From the NCBI GenBank assembly GCA_011082265.1, contig CP049781.1:930001-994000 (forward strand): 64,000 nt of DNA. The letters run 5' to 3'. How positions within the stretch are numbered: the stretch's first letter is position 1; each line of letters opens with the position of its first letter. The DNA is from Candidatus Lachnocurva vaginae (GTDB lineage Bacteria > Bacillota > Clostridia > Lachnospirales > Lachnospiraceae). Under the pieces are notes generated by a model. That model searched no databases. It was not told the DNA's origin and worked only from the letters and a program-made list of their open reading frames with translations. Shown here one piece after another: positions 26,703-36,534 of this stretch. The translations under genes and the position numbers were made by a program.

Positions 26703-28659
26703 ATTCATCATTATTCTTGGTATGAGTCATAAGATGTAAAATATTTTCCGTAGCTTCATCCTTTTTCATCCCATTAAGTCCTTTATGGATGATATTCATA
26801 GCCTCAAGTTCATATTTATTAAGTAAAAGGTCTTCTCTTCTCGTACCGGATTTTGATAATTCTATTGCAGGAAATACTCTTCTTTCGGAAAGCTTTCTAT
26901 CCAAAATAAGTTCCATATTTCCTGTACCTTTAAACTCTTCATATACGACATCATCCATCTTACTTCCCGTATCAACAAGTGCTGTTGCAAGAATTGTAAG
27001 ACTTCCGCCTTCTCTCATATTTCTTGCCGCACCGAAGAATTTTTTTGGCATGTGTAAAGCTGCAGGATCAAGTCCTCCTGAAAGTGTTCTGCCGCTTGGC
27101 GGAACTGTTAAATTATATGCTCTTGAAAGTCTTGTAATACTGTCGAGTAGTATCATTACATCTTTCCCATGCTCAACAAGTCTTTTTGCTCTTTCTATAA
27201 CCATTTCAGAAACTCTCTTATGGTGTTCTGGAAGTTCATCAAATGTTGAATATATAACTTCCACATTTTTTCCTTCTATAGATTCTTTCATATCAGTTAC
27301 TTCTTCAGGCCTTTCATCTATAAGAAGAACGATTATATGCATATTAGGGTGAGTTGATTTTACTGATTTTGCAACCTGCTTTAAAAGAGTCGTTTTTCCT
27401 GCTTTAGGCTGCGATACAATCATACCTCTTTGTCCTTTTCCTATCGGAGAAAAAAGATCCACGAGTCGCATAGCTACACTTGAATTTTCAGTTTCAAGTT
27501 TTATTCTTTCATTAGGAAATATAGGTGTTAAATCTTCAAAATTTTTTCGTTTGGATGCTTCTTCTGTAGAAAAGCCATTTATTGTTTCTATAAGAAGAAG
27601 TGCCCCATATTTATCGTTAGGATTATTCTTTCTAGTTTTTCCTTTTATTATATCTCCCGTTTTTAAATTAAATTTTCTTATCTGGGAAGGAGAAACATAT
27701 ACATCATCCTCTCCTGGAAGATAATTATCACTTCTTATAAAGCCATAACCATCACTTAACTTTTCAAGAATACCTTCCACATTTTTTAAATCCTGATATT
27801 GCAATATTTCTTTCTCATAATTTTCTTTTTCATTTTTTTTCTGTAATAATTCATCGGTATTTTGACTAGTATTTTGATTTGTATTTTGACTAATATTTTG
27901 ATTGGTATTTTGATTAGTATTTTTATTAGTATGTTCTATATGATTAATATAAAGTTTTTCTTTATTTATCTCCTGCTTTTCTGCTGAATTTGTATTGATT
28001 GCATATGTTACATTTTCGTTTTTTTCGGAAATAACTAACATTTTTTTTCTTATTTTTTCGTCTTTGGAATTTCTTTCATATATAGGTTTTTTTCTTGCAG
28101 ATTCAATATTTCTTACAATAGATATCGACTTAGGTGTATTTTCTTTCTTATCTTCTATTTTGCCAACTGACTTTTCTGATTTATTGCTTGTTGAAATCCT
28201 TTCAGATTTATCTCTAATAGAATATTTTTCCGATTTTTTATTAATAGAAGTCTTTTTAGGTGATTTATTATTCACAGCTTTTTCAGATAGTTTACTATTT
28301 AAAGCTTTTTCAGATTCTTTACTATTTAGAGCTTTTTCAGATTCTTTACTATTTAAAGCTTTTTCAGATTCTTTACTATTTAAAGCCTTTACTTTTGATT
28401 TATTGATTGTAGCTTTATCAAATGATTTTTTGACTGAAGCCTTTTTAGGAGATTTAGATATTGCTTTTTTTTCAGATACCTTTTTCTGCTTTATTTTCTC
28501 CAATCCTTTGCTATTAGTCTCATCAAAAGAAATGATAGCATCTATAAGCTCCTGTTTTTTTAATTTATATATGCCTTTCATTCCCTTTTTTTTTGCTAAA
28601 TCTTTTAAAGCCAAAAAAGCTAAGCTTTCATATTCAGCTCTGTTATTAACTTCTGCCAT
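26668..28659 (-). CDS. rho: Transcription termination factor Rho with long disordered insertion
   Basis: 663 residues; a typical Rho is ~420. The short N-terminal helical domain (residues 10-43) is followed by ~245 disordered residues (about 46-290), containing a nine-residue repeat KALNSKESE about four times (91-126) and an N/Q/T-rich stretch near 246-268. The RNA-binding cold-shock domain follows (GILEKLSDGYGFIRS). The hexameric ATPase has Walker A VSQPKAGKTTLL and Walker B-like VMILLDSITRLSRAYN. It ends LILRRRML. Start ATG 28659 has AGAGGA upstream. The disordered region is encoded by obvious DNA tandem repeats. The last 11 codons are duplicated 1.7 kb away. Confidence 0.95.
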   Translation of the reverse strand: MAEVNNRAEYESLAFLALKDLAKKKGMKGIYKLKKQELIDAIISFDETNSKGLEKIKQKKVSEKKAISKSPKKASVKKSFDKATINKSKVKALNSKESEKALNSKESEKALNSKESEKALNSKLSEKAVNNKSPKKTSINKKSEKYSIRDKSERISTSNKSEKSVGKIEDKKENTPKSISIVRNIESARKKPIYERNSKDEKIRKKMLVISEKNENVTYAINTNSAEKQEINKEKLYINHIEHTNKNTNQNTNQNISQNTNQNTSQNTDELLQKKNEKENYEKEILQYQDLKNVEGILEKLSDGYGFIRSDNYLPGEDDVYVSPSQIRKFNLKTGDIIKGKTRKNNPNDKYGALLLIETINGFSTEEASKRKNFEDLTPIFPNERIKLETENSSVAMRLVDLFSPIGKGQRGMIVSQPKAGKTTLLKQVAKSVKSTHPNMHIIVLLIDERPEEVTDMKESIEGKNVEVIYSTFDELPEHHKRVSEMVIERAKRLVEHGKDVMILLDSITRLSRAYNLTVPPSGRTLSGGLDPAALHMPKKFFGAARNMREGGSLTILATALVDTGSKMDDVVYEEFKGTGNMELILDRKLSERRVFPAIELSKSGTRREDLLLNKYELEAMNIIHKGLNGMKKDEATENILHLMTHTKNNDEFVGLILRRRML
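27857..27928. repeat. 12-bp tandem repeat in rho (N/Q/T-rich segment)
   Basis: Six head-to-tail units close to GTATTTTGACTA, in frame, encoding (on the minus strand) alternating NTNQ and NTSQ/NISQ blocks. Confidence 0.85.
28276..28383. repeat. 27-bp tandem repeat in rho, four copies
   Basis: Four units of 27 bp (28276, 28303, 28330, 28357), nearly identical, beginning AGCTTTTTCAGATTC. Each encodes the nine residues KALNSKESE or a variant. A fifth, degraded unit may follow. Confidence 0.9.
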
Positions 28660-28761
28660 ACCTATCCTCTCTTCATATTCTTTTTATATTTAATAATCCT
28701 ATATTTTTTATTATCTTGATTAATTCATTAATTGATTTATTTATTGATTGTTATTTTAAAT

Positions 28762-29277
28762 TTATTCGAGAAGGTTACCTTTTATAGTCAAATACATTTC
28801 AAGATATCTCTCTTTCCAATTATTACAAATAGATTTTGCGTCTTCTTCTTTTTCTACTCTTAATTCTATATTTACTATGGGAATAAAATCCTTCTCATAA
28901 GCTAAATGAACAAGAAAATCACCTGATGAAGTTAAATCATATATAGCTTTGACAGAATTTTCTTCATTAATTTCTGCACCATTTTCCCGTAAAAATTTCT
29001 TTATATCATTTTCAATCCCGGGAGTGATTTTTTCCTTAAAAAGCCTTTGTGTCTCTATTCCCTGAGAAGTGATTTTATATGTTGTCATATTATGATCGGA
29101 TTTTCCTTTAATCATATCCGTATCAAGTAAATTATTTATAACTTTCTGTACTGTAAAATAATCGGTATAGTTAAATTCTTGAAAAAATTCCGTTATTTTT
29201 TCATTACTTAAAGGTTCTTTTGATTTATTAAGAAGACTTAAAAGTGTGATTTTATAAATAAGTTCTATATCAGCCAA
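28762..29277 (-). CDS. DUF4364 family protein (winged-helix-like)
   Basis: 171 residues. The first ~90 look like a winged helix-turn-helix (ELIYKITLLSLLNKSKEPLS, then FTVQKVINNLLDTDMIKG), as in PadR-like regulators. The C-terminal half is a beta-rich domain ending MYLTIKGNLLE. This matches the DUF4364 family, common in Clostridia, with no established function; a regulator is plausible. It lies upstream of rho in the same direction. Confidence 0.82.
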   Translation of the reverse strand: MADIELIYKITLLSLLNKSKEPLSNEKITEFFQEFNYTDYFTVQKVINNLLDTDMIKGKSDHNMTTYKITSQGIETQRLFKEKITPGIENDIKKFLRENGAEINEENSVKAIYDLTSSGDFLVHLAYEKDFIPIVNIELRVEKEEDAKSICNNWKERYLEMYLTIKGNLLE

Positions 29278-29470
29278 TTCTATTCCTCTTTTATAAAATA
29301 TGAAATATAAATACTAAAATAATCTTATATAAAAATAATAAAATAATTTTCTTATATAAAATTAAGCTTATGTCCTACTGTAAAATAAATTCTAAATGGA
29401 AAAGTATTTTTATAATGATTTACCATAACTGGTATATAATAAATGATTTGAAACCTTTCAAAACAATCTA

Positions 29471-29500
29471 TATATAAATAGCATATTCGCTATTTATATA
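29471..29500 (-). terminator. Hairpin after the coiled-coil gene
   Basis: Perfect 12-bp stem TATATAAATAGC/GCTATTTATATA with a 6-nt loop, 20 bp after the stop of the 29521-30219 gene. The following T tract is weak. The rest of the 243-bp gap is AT-rich with nothing else recognisable. Confidence 0.5.
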
Positions 29501-29520
29501 TACTACTGTTCAAATTTATA

Positions 29521-30219
29521 TTAAATTAAGCCAAAGCGAAGCAAAATCAAAATTGCAATTCCAAAAAAATTAAATACTGATAATAGTATAATAACTGACA
29601 TACTTTTCTTTAAAGTTCTAATCATTCTATAATTAGCTAAAACTCTGTCGGAATAATCATTACTTTTTAACGAATCTTCTATATTTCTATATAACTTAAC
29701 ATTTTCAGTATGTACTTTATCTGAAATATCTTTTTTTAATCCGTTAATCTCATCATTCATAGATGATAACGTATACTGAATAGCTTTAGTCTGTTTTAAA
29801 GAATTTTTATCTTCTCCTGAAATATCATTGCTAATATTTTTCTTAATATCTAGCATATGAAGATTTACGGCATCGATAAGTTTATCAAATTTATCATTTA
29901 AATCACCCATAACACTGTCAGCTTCTCTATGCCTCTTGGATAAAATATTCTGTAATTCTATATTTTTTATCTCTTTTTCACGAAGAAGAGTTTCTAAATC
30001 TTTGACTTTTTTCTCTTTAGATCGAATTAAAAACTGAATTTTCTGTGCTTTCGCTCTAAATTCATCTATCTGATTAAGAAGCATATCTTCTCCCTCATCA
30101 CGCCTATTATTTTCTTTAAATTGTAAATCAGAAGGTCTCTTTACGACTCTTCTATTATTGCCGTACTCATCTGATTCACAATAATTTAATTCAGCATCTT
30201 CTCTATTAGGATTGTACAT
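29521..30219 (-). CDS. Coiled-coil protein with C-terminal membrane anchor
   Basis: 232 residues. A polar N-terminus is followed by a heptad-rich coiled coil at about 45-105 (LLNQIDEFRAKAQKIQFLIR, KVKDLETLLREKEIKN). A second helical stretch follows, and one hydrophobic segment lies at the very C-terminus (SVIILLSVFNFFGIAILILL). It is therefore probably a tail-anchored inner-membrane protein with a cytoplasmic coiled coil. I recognise no named family. It sits between the nifJ-MBL pair and DUF4364 in the same direction, separated by more than 100 bp on both sides. Confidence 0.75.
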   Translation of the reverse strand: MYNPNREDAELNYCESDEYGNNRRVVKRPSDLQFKENNRRDEGEDMLLNQIDEFRAKAQKIQFLIRSKEKKVKDLETLLREKEIKNIELQNILSKRHREADSVMGDLNDKFDKLIDAVNLHMLDIKKNISNDISGEDKNSLKQTKAIQYTLSSMNDEINGLKKDISDKVHTENVKLYRNIEDSLKSNDYSDRVLANYRMIRTLKKSMSVIILLSVFNFFGIAILILLRFGLI

Positions 30220-30352
30220 ACATGCCCCTTAAAATATATAAATAACATAAATCAAAATATATATCACTTTTATACTCTATCATTTTAATTAAATAGTGTC
30301 AAAATTTTTTTAAATATAATATAAAAAAAGGAATCACTAAAGTTAATTATTT

Positions 30353-30994
30353 TTAAAATGGGCTTTTTGAAAAATATCCGAAATCTATTTCTCTTTGTAC
30401 AGTTGTTATATCTTCATGTCCCGGTAAAAGAGAAGTATCAAAAGGAAGAGAAAACACTTTTGTCTTTATACTATTCTCAATCTCATTAAAATTTCCTCCA
30501 GGGAAATCCCATCTTCCTATACTTCCGTAGAATATAGTATCACCTGTAAAACAAATTTTTTCATTTTCATTATAAAAAATACAGCTGTCTTTTGTATGTC
30601 CCGGAGTATAAAGCACCTTTAAATTCATGTCAGAGTTTTTAGGAAATTCAAGTATATCTTTGTCCTTTAAGTAATTAATGTCATTAATTATAATATTATC
30701 TCCTACCGTATCTGACATATTATATTTGGGATCTTTTAAGTACATATCCGAATTTTCATGTGCGAAAATAGGAATATTAAGCTCGCTATGAAGCTCATTT
30801 ACAGCTCCGATATGGTCAAAGTGCCCATGAGTAATAATTATCTTATCAATTTTTAAATTTTTCTTTTGTATAATATCTATTAATTCTTTTCCATTAGCTC
30901 CAGGATCTATAATAAATCCGATATTTGTACTTTCATCTACATAAAAGTAACAATTAGTTTCTATATACTTATATACTTTTACACAAGTTATCAT
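30353..30994 (-). CDS. MBL-fold metallohydrolase (glyoxalase II-like)
   Basis: 213 residues. The metallo-beta-lactamase motif THGHFDHIG gives H56, H58, D60 and H61; further ligands are in TPGHTKDS and LPGHED. This is the short, single-domain type often called hydroxyacylglutathione hydrolase-like; it lacks the C-terminal domain of true glyoxalase II, so the substrate is open. The ATG overlaps the nifJ stop (ATGA), giving tight translational coupling. Confidence 0.9.
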   Translation of the reverse strand: MITCVKVYKYIETNCYFYVDESTNIGFIIDPGANGKELIDIIQKKNLKIDKIIITHGHFDHIGAVNELHSELNIPIFAHENSDMYLKDPKYNMSDTVGDNIIINDINYLKDKDILEFPKNSDMNLKVLYTPGHTKDSCIFYNENEKICFTGDTIFYGSIGRWDFPGGNFNEIENSIKTKVFSLPFDTSLLPGHEDITTVQREIDFGYFSKSPF

Positions 30995-33900
30995 TTTTCT
31001 TTATACATACTTTCTAATTTTAAAAGATGATCATATTTTTCTTTAGCTTCTTTGCTTGCTTCTTCAAACAATTTCTTTGCTTTATCTTTATCCATCTTCT
31101 GAAGTGCCGTATATCTATTTTCGCCTTCCAAAAATTCCTCATAACTCTTTTTAGGTTCTCTTGAATCAAGCTTAAACATAGGCTTTTTTGTTCTCTTATC
31201 AAAAGGATTATATCTAAAATTAAACCAATATCCAGTTTCAATAGCAAGCTTTTCCTCGTTCATGCCTTCAGCCATTCCCTTCTTTATGCCATGACTTATG
31301 CACGGTGCATACGCTATGATAAGTGACGGTCCTTCATAAGCTTCCGCTTCTTTAAATGCTCTTATGCACTGATTCATGTCAGCTCCCATAGCTACCTGTG
31401 CAACATATACATGGCCGTAGCTCATTGCAATTGCTGCAAGATCTTTCTTTTTGGTCTTTTTTCCGCCTGCTGCAAACTTTGCCATTGCACCCATCGGTGT
31501 TGATTTAGATGCCTGTCCTCCGGTATTTGAATACATTTCAGTATCAAAAACTATAATATTTATATCTTGATCTGAAGCTATAACGTGATCAAGGCCTCCG
31601 AATCCTATATCATATGCCCATCCATCTCCACCAAATACCCATTGAGATTTCTTTGAAAGAAAATCTTTCTCTTTTAAGATATTCTCTCCTTCTTTGAATT
31701 TTTCCAAAGTAGACACAAGGATATCTGTTCTTACAGAATTTTCTGCACCTTCATTAAATGTATCTTTCCATCCCGTAACAGCCTCTTTTATTTCTTCATG
31801 AGAAGTTTTATTGGAAAGTTCAGTAAGCTCATCAAAAAGTCTTTTTCTTATAGTTTTTTGTGCAAGTAGCATACCAAATCCGAATTCAGCTGTATCTTCA
31901 AATAAAGAATTGGACCATGCAGGACCTTTTCCACAGTCATTTACAGTATATGGAGTTGAAGGCGACGAATTTCCCCAGATTGATGAGCAACCTGTAGAAT
32001 TTGCTATATACATCTTATCTCCGAACATCTGTGTCAATAGTTTTGCATATGGAGTTTCTCCGCAGCCTGCACATGCTCCTGAAAATTCGAGAAGCGGCTT
32101 TTTAAACTGAGATCCTTTTACAGAATCAATCTTAAATTTATCAATAATTTCAGGCTTTTCCTTTAATGTATTTGCATAGTCAAAGTATTTCTGATTATCT
32201 CTTACTTCATCTATAGGTTTCATAACAAGTGCTTTTACAGGGCAAGCCTCAACGCAAGCATTACATCCCGTACAATCAAGCGTTGAAATATCAATTGAAA
32301 ACTTATATCCTTTAGCTCCTACCATATCCTTAGCCTTCATTCCATTAGGAGCATTTTTATATTCTTCTTCAGTCATAACTGTAGGTCTTATAGCCGCATG
32401 TGGACAAACAAATGAACATCTATTACATTGAATACATGTTTCTGCTATCCACATAGGAACTTCCGATGCTACGCCTCGCTTTTCAAATGCTGATGTACCT
32501 GCAGGTGTATCGCCATAAGTATATTTCATTAAAGCTGATACAGGAATACTATTTCCCTTTTGCCTATTAACTTTAAGCTGAATATTCTTTACAAATGAAA
32601 GTGCCTTCTTATTATTTGTATCTTTTATATTAAATTCAAGTTCTACATCTTCATAATTCTTCCATTCTGAAGGTACATCTACCTTTATATAGGACGATGC
32701 TCCACGTTCTATAGCAAGATGATTCATTTTTACAATATTATCGCCTTTTCTGCTATAAGTTTTAGTTGCTGCATCTTTCATAAGCTTAATAACTTTTTCC
32801 CTTGGAATAAGATTTGTAAGTGCAAAAAATGCAGACTGAAGAACTGTATTGATTCTAAATCCAAGTCCTATTTCTTTTCCAATTTTAAGTCCATTTATTA
32901 TATAAAAATTAATATTATTTTCAGCAATATATTTTTTTACTTTATTTGGAAGTCTTTTTTCAAGATCTTCCAAGCTCCACGGGCAGTTTAGTAAAAATGT
33001 TCCTCCAGGAATTAAATCTTCTACCATATCATATTTATATAAATATGCCGGTGCATGGCAGGCAACAAAATTTGCTCTGTCTATAAGATAAGAAGCCTTT
33101 ATCTTAGAATGCCCAAATCTTAAATGAGAAATCGTAACTCCTCCCGATTTTTTGGAATCATAATCAAAATATGCCTGCACTGACATATCTGTATTATCAC
33201 CTATAATCTTTATTGAATTTTTATTAGCTCCGACGGTTCCATCCGATCCGAATCCCCAAAATTTACAACTTATAATGTCATCCTTTATTGTAATAGGATT
33301 AGACTTAGGTGTAAGGCTTAAATTAGTAACATCATCTATAATACCTATAGTAAATTCATATTTTTCATGATTATCATATACAGCAATTATATCTTTCGGT
33401 TTAGTATCTTTCGAGCTTAAGCCATATCGTCCACCATATATCTTAGTATTAAAAAATTTAGTATTTCGTACAGCATTTACAACATCAAGATATAATGGTT
33501 CTCCTCCAGATCCCGGCTCTTTTGTTCTATCTAACACTGAAATTTCTTTTACAGTATCTGGAATTTCATTTATAAAAGCATCTTTACAGAAAGGTCTATA
33601 CAGTCTTACTTTTATAAGTCCAACTTTCGCATTATGCTTTTCTATAAGATAGTCTACTGTTTCTTCTATGGTTTCATTTACAGATCCCATAGCTACTATA
33701 ATATGCGTAGCATCAGATGCACCATAATAATTAAAAAGTTTGTAATCTGTACCGATTTTTTCATTTATTTTATCCATGTAGCTTTGAACGACTTTAGGGA
33801 GTTCATTATATCTTGTGTTACATGTTTCTCTTGTCTGGAAAAATATATCTCCATTTTGAGCAGATCCCATACTTCTCGGATTATTAGGATTTAATGCACT

Positions 33901-34515
33901 CTGTCTAAATTTTATAATTTCATCAAAATCTGCTAAATCTTTTAAATCTTCATAATCCCATACTCCGATTTTTTGTATTTCATGAGAAGTCCTAAAACCG
34001 TCAAAGAAATTTATAAAAGGTGTTCTGCCTTTTATAGCTGATAGATGTGCAACTGGTGTTAAATCCATTATTTCCTGAACCGAATCTTCACAAAGCATTG
34101 CAACGCCTGTCTGTCTACATGCATATACATCAGAATGATCTCCGAATATGGAAAGTGCATGCGTAGCTACACTTCGTGCAGCAACATCAAACACGCCTGG
34201 AAGCCCTTCTGCAGCAATTTTATATAAATTAGGTATCATTAGAAGAAGACCCTGTGAAGCCGTATAAGTAGTCGCAAAAGCACCTGCCACAAGAGAGCCG
34301 TGAACCGTTCCTGCGGCTCCTCCTTCTGACTGCATTTCCGTTATATTTACAATTTGTCTGAATATATTTTTTCTTCCTGCATTTGCCCACTCATCAGTAA
34401 CTTCCGCCATAGGGGATGAAGGTGTAATCGGATAGATAGCTGCTACATCAGTATATGCATATGAAGCGTAAGCTGCAGCATGATTTCCATCCATTGTCTT
34501 CATTTGTCTTTTCAT
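30991..34515 (-). CDS. nifJ: Pyruvate:ferredoxin (flavodoxin) oxidoreductase
   Basis: 1,174 residues, the fused single-chain form. It converts pyruvate and CoA to acetyl-CoA and CO2 and reduces ferredoxin, the main pyruvate route in strict anaerobes. Domain I is at the start (AAAYASYAYTDVAAIYPITP). The two-cluster ferredoxin domain reads CIQCNRCSFVCPH and CTGCNACVEACPV. The TPP-binding region contains CSSIWG and GDGWAYDIGFGGLDHV, plus the cysteines of the third cluster (GACAGCGETPY). A good SD (AGGAG) lies 11 bases before the ATG. The gene heads a two-gene unit with the MBL hydrolase. Confidence 0.97.
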   Translation of the reverse strand: MKRQMKTMDGNHAAAYASYAYTDVAAIYPITPSSPMAEVTDEWANAGRKNIFRQIVNITEMQSEGGAAGTVHGSLVAGAFATTYTASQGLLLMIPNLYKIAAEGLPGVFDVAARSVATHALSIFGDHSDVYACRQTGVAMLCEDSVQEIMDLTPVAHLSAIKGRTPFINFFDGFRTSHEIQKIGVWDYEDLKDLADFDEIIKFRQSALNPNNPRSMGSAQNGDIFFQTRETCNTRYNELPKVVQSYMDKINEKIGTDYKLFNYYGASDATHIIVAMGSVNETIEETVDYLIEKHNAKVGLIKVRLYRPFCKDAFINEIPDTVKEISVLDRTKEPGSGGEPLYLDVVNAVRNTKFFNTKIYGGRYGLSSKDTKPKDIIAVYDNHEKYEFTIGIIDDVTNLSLTPKSNPITIKDDIISCKFWGFGSDGTVGANKNSIKIIGDNTDMSVQAYFDYDSKKSGGVTISHLRFGHSKIKASYLIDRANFVACHAPAYLYKYDMVEDLIPGGTFLLNCPWSLEDLEKRLPNKVKKYIAENNINFYIINGLKIGKEIGLGFRINTVLQSAFFALTNLIPREKVIKLMKDAATKTYSRKGDNIVKMNHLAIERGASSYIKVDVPSEWKNYEDVELEFNIKDTNNKKALSFVKNIQLKVNRQKGNSIPVSALMKYTYGDTPAGTSAFEKRGVASEVPMWIAETCIQCNRCSFVCPHAAIRPTVMTEEEYKNAPNGMKAKDMVGAKGYKFSIDISTLDCTGCNACVEACPVKALVMKPIDEVRDNQKYFDYANTLKEKPEIIDKFKIDSVKGSQFKKPLLEFSGACAGCGETPYAKLLTQMFGDKMYIANSTGCSSIWGNSSPSTPYTVNDCGKGPAWSNSLFEDTAEFGFGMLLAQKTIRKRLFDELTELSNKTSHEEIKEAVTGWKDTFNEGAENSVRTDILVSTLEKFKEGENILKEKDFLSKKSQWVFGGDGWAYDIGFGGLDHVIASDQDINIIVFDTEMYSNTGGQASKSTPMGAMAKFAAGGKKTKKKDLAAIAMSYGHVYVAQVAMGADMNQCIRAFKEAEAYEGPSLIIAYAPCISHGIKKGMAEGMNEEKLAIETGYWFNFRYNPFDKRTKKPMFKLDSREPKKSYEEFLEGENRYTALQKMDKDKAKKLFEEASKEAKEKYDHLLKLESMYKEK

Positions 34516-34761
34516 TTAATTTCATTCTCCTACTAAGTATAGAAGGACAAATCCCTTCCATACTATATCAATATTAAATAGATTTTTTTAATAAAGCAAT
34601 AGTGCTTTGTATTAAAAACATAAATCATAAAGTTTTAATAATTGAATTTACGGCTCTTTACTTGATTATTTTTTTATTTAATATACAATATCCTAAGGTG
34701 TGCCTAAAAACATATTGTTTTTAATATTTATAAAATTAATTTATTTTGAAAGGTAATCTAT

Positions 34762-36402
34762 ATGCTACAAGCAGTAAATATTTCACTTAGATTCGGTAAA
34801 AAAGCATTATTTGAAGATGTTAATGTCAAATTTACTGAAGGAAATTGCTACGGTATTATTGGAGCAAATGGTGCAGGAAAATCAACTTTTCTAAGGATTC
34901 TATCGGGAGAGCTTGAGCCTACTACAGGAGAAGTAGTTATTACTGATGGACAGCGTCTTTCAGTTTTGGAGCAGGACCATTTTAAATATGACGAATTTTC
35001 TGTTCTTGATACCGTTATTATGGGTAATAAAAAATTATATGACGTTATGAAGGAAAAAGAAGCCATATATATGAAAGAATCTTTTTCTGACGAAGACGGT
35101 ATAAAGGCTGCGGAGCTTGAATCCGAATTTGCCGAAATGGACGGCTGGAATGCTGAAAGTGATGCTATAACTCTTCTTAACGGACTTGGAGTAGATGCTG
35201 AATTTCATTATAAACTCATGAAAGAATTAGACGGTAGTATTAAAGTTAAGGTACTTCTTGCAAAAGCAATTTTCGGAAATCCGGATATTCTTCTTTTGGA
35301 CGAGCCTACAAACCACTTGGATCTTGATGCGATATTTTGGCTTGAAGAATTTTTAATAAACTTCAATAATACAGTAATAGTCGTATCGCACGACAGGTAC
35401 TTTTTAAATAAAGTATGTACGAATATTGCAGATCTTGACTATGGTAAGATTCAACTTTATGCAGGTAACTACGATTTCTGGTACGAATCTTCACAGCTTA
35501 TACTAAAACAGAGAAAAGAGGAAAATAAAAAGAAAGAGGAACAGATTAAAGAATTAAAAGAATTTATCTCACGTTTCTCAGCAAATGCCTCAAAATCAAA
35601 GCAAGCTACTTCAAGGAAGAAAGCTCTTGAAAAAATTGAACTTGATGAAATCGTTCCTTCGAGCAGAAAATATCCATATATTGATTTTAGACCGAAAAGA
35701 GAGATTGGAAATGAAGTTTTACAAGTTAATGACATCTGTAAAACTATTGATGGTAAAGTTGTACTTGACCATGTGTCATTTATCGTAAATCGTGAAGATA
35801 AAATTGCATTTGTCGGTGGAAATGAACAGGCAAAAACCGCACTTTTTCAGATTTTAAATGGAGAAATAGATGCCGATTCAGGTGATTTTAAATGGGGAGT
35901 TACAACTTCAACCTCATATTTTCCTAAAGACAATTCAAAAATATTCAATTCAGATCTTACTTTAGCTGATTATCTTACACAATTTTCTGAAATAAAAGAC
36001 GCAACATATGTAAGAGGATTCTTAGGTCGTATGCTTTTCCCGGGAGATGCTGGACTTAAGAAAATGAATGTTTTATCTGGAGGAGAAAAAGTAAGAGTGC
36101 TTCTCTCACGCATGATGATTGAAAACTCAAATGTTTTAATTTTAGATGAGCCTACAGACCACCTTGATATGGAAAGCATATCATCTCTTAATACAGGACT
36201 TAAGAAATTTCAAGGAGTAATTCTATTTTCATCAAGAGATCACGAAATTGTTCAAAGTACTGCAAATAGAATAATTGAAATTCTTCCTGACGGAAAGATT
36301 ATTGATAAGATTTCAACATATGATGAATATCTTGAAAATGATGAAATGGCAAGAAAGAGAACTGTTTACAACGTATCTTCGGATGAAGAAGAAGACGATT
36401 AA
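34762..36402 (+). CDS. ABC-F family ATPase with one canonical and one degenerate nucleotide site
   Basis: 546 residues, two ABC domains, no membrane segments: the ABC-F architecture (YkpA/YbiT-like), whose members act on ribosomes. NBD1 has an intact Walker A (GANGAGKST, 34-42) and Walker B (ILLLDEP), but its signature reads ELDGSIKVK (about 155-163) instead of LSGGQ. NBD2 has an altered Walker A (VGGNEQAKT, about 351-359) but an intact LSGGEKVR (about 438-445) and ILDEP. The linker (about 245-300) is charged and helical. Because composite sites pair Walker A of one half with the signature of the other, one site is intact and the other is doubly degenerate. The gene is on the plus strand, alone, and ends at a strong bidirectional hairpin. 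Confidence 0.93.
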   Translation: MLQAVNISLRFGKKALFEDVNVKFTEGNCYGIIGANGAGKSTFLRILSGELEPTTGEVVITDGQRLSVLEQDHFKYDEFSVLDTVIMGNKKLYDVMKEKEAIYMKESFSDEDGIKAAELESEFAEMDGWNAESDAITLLNGLGVDAEFHYKLMKELDGSIKVKVLLAKAIFGNPDILLLDEPTNHLDLDAIFWLEEFLINFNNTVIVVSHDRYFLNKVCTNIADLDYGKIQLYAGNYDFWYESSQLILKQRKEENKKKEEQIKELKEFISRFSANASKSKQATSRKKALEKIELDEIVPSSRKYPYIDFRPKREIGNEVLQVNDICKTIDGKVVLDHVSFIVNREDKIAFVGGNEQAKTALFQILNGEIDADSGDFKWGVTTSTSYFPKDNSKIFNSDLTLADYLTQFSEIKDATYVRGFLGRMLFPGDAGLKKMNVLSGGEKVRVLLSRMMIENSNVLILDEPTDHLDMESISSLNTGLKKFQGVILFSSRDHEIVQSTANRIIEILPDGKIIDKISTYDEYLENDEMARKRTVYNVSSDEEEDD

Positions 36403-36480
36403 TATAATATTATTGGATTATTTATGCTAATCATATAAATTACATAAAATCCATTATAAAATTATATAAAATTGATTACA

Positions 36481-36519
36481 AAAATGACATATATACAGGA
36501 TATGTATATATGTCATTTT
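36481..36519. terminator. Bidirectional terminator between the ABC-F and FtsA-like genes
   Basis: A 15-bp perfect stem (36481-36495 with 36505-36519) starting AAAATGACATATATA, with A/T tracts on both sides. It serves the two convergent genes. Confidence 0.85.
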
Positions 36520-36534
36520 AATATAAGAAATATA

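Noticed and set aside
26789..27352. 187-codon plus-strand open frame opposite rho
   Set aside because: It lies wholly antisense to the Rho ATPase domain, has low-complexity Ser/Leu composition and no ribosome site. The same applies to the 232-codon frame at 27995-28693, which mirrors the rho repeats.
28276..28383. Possible CRISPR array from the regular 27-bp repeats
   Set aside because: The units are directly adjacent, in frame and without unique spacers; they encode a protein repeat in Rho.
34516..34761. Possible Rex or other redox operator upstream of nifJ
   Set aside because: I looked for a TTGTTAA-type inverted repeat in the 246-bp gap with the ABC-F gene and saw none; the gap is AT-rich without a clear operator.
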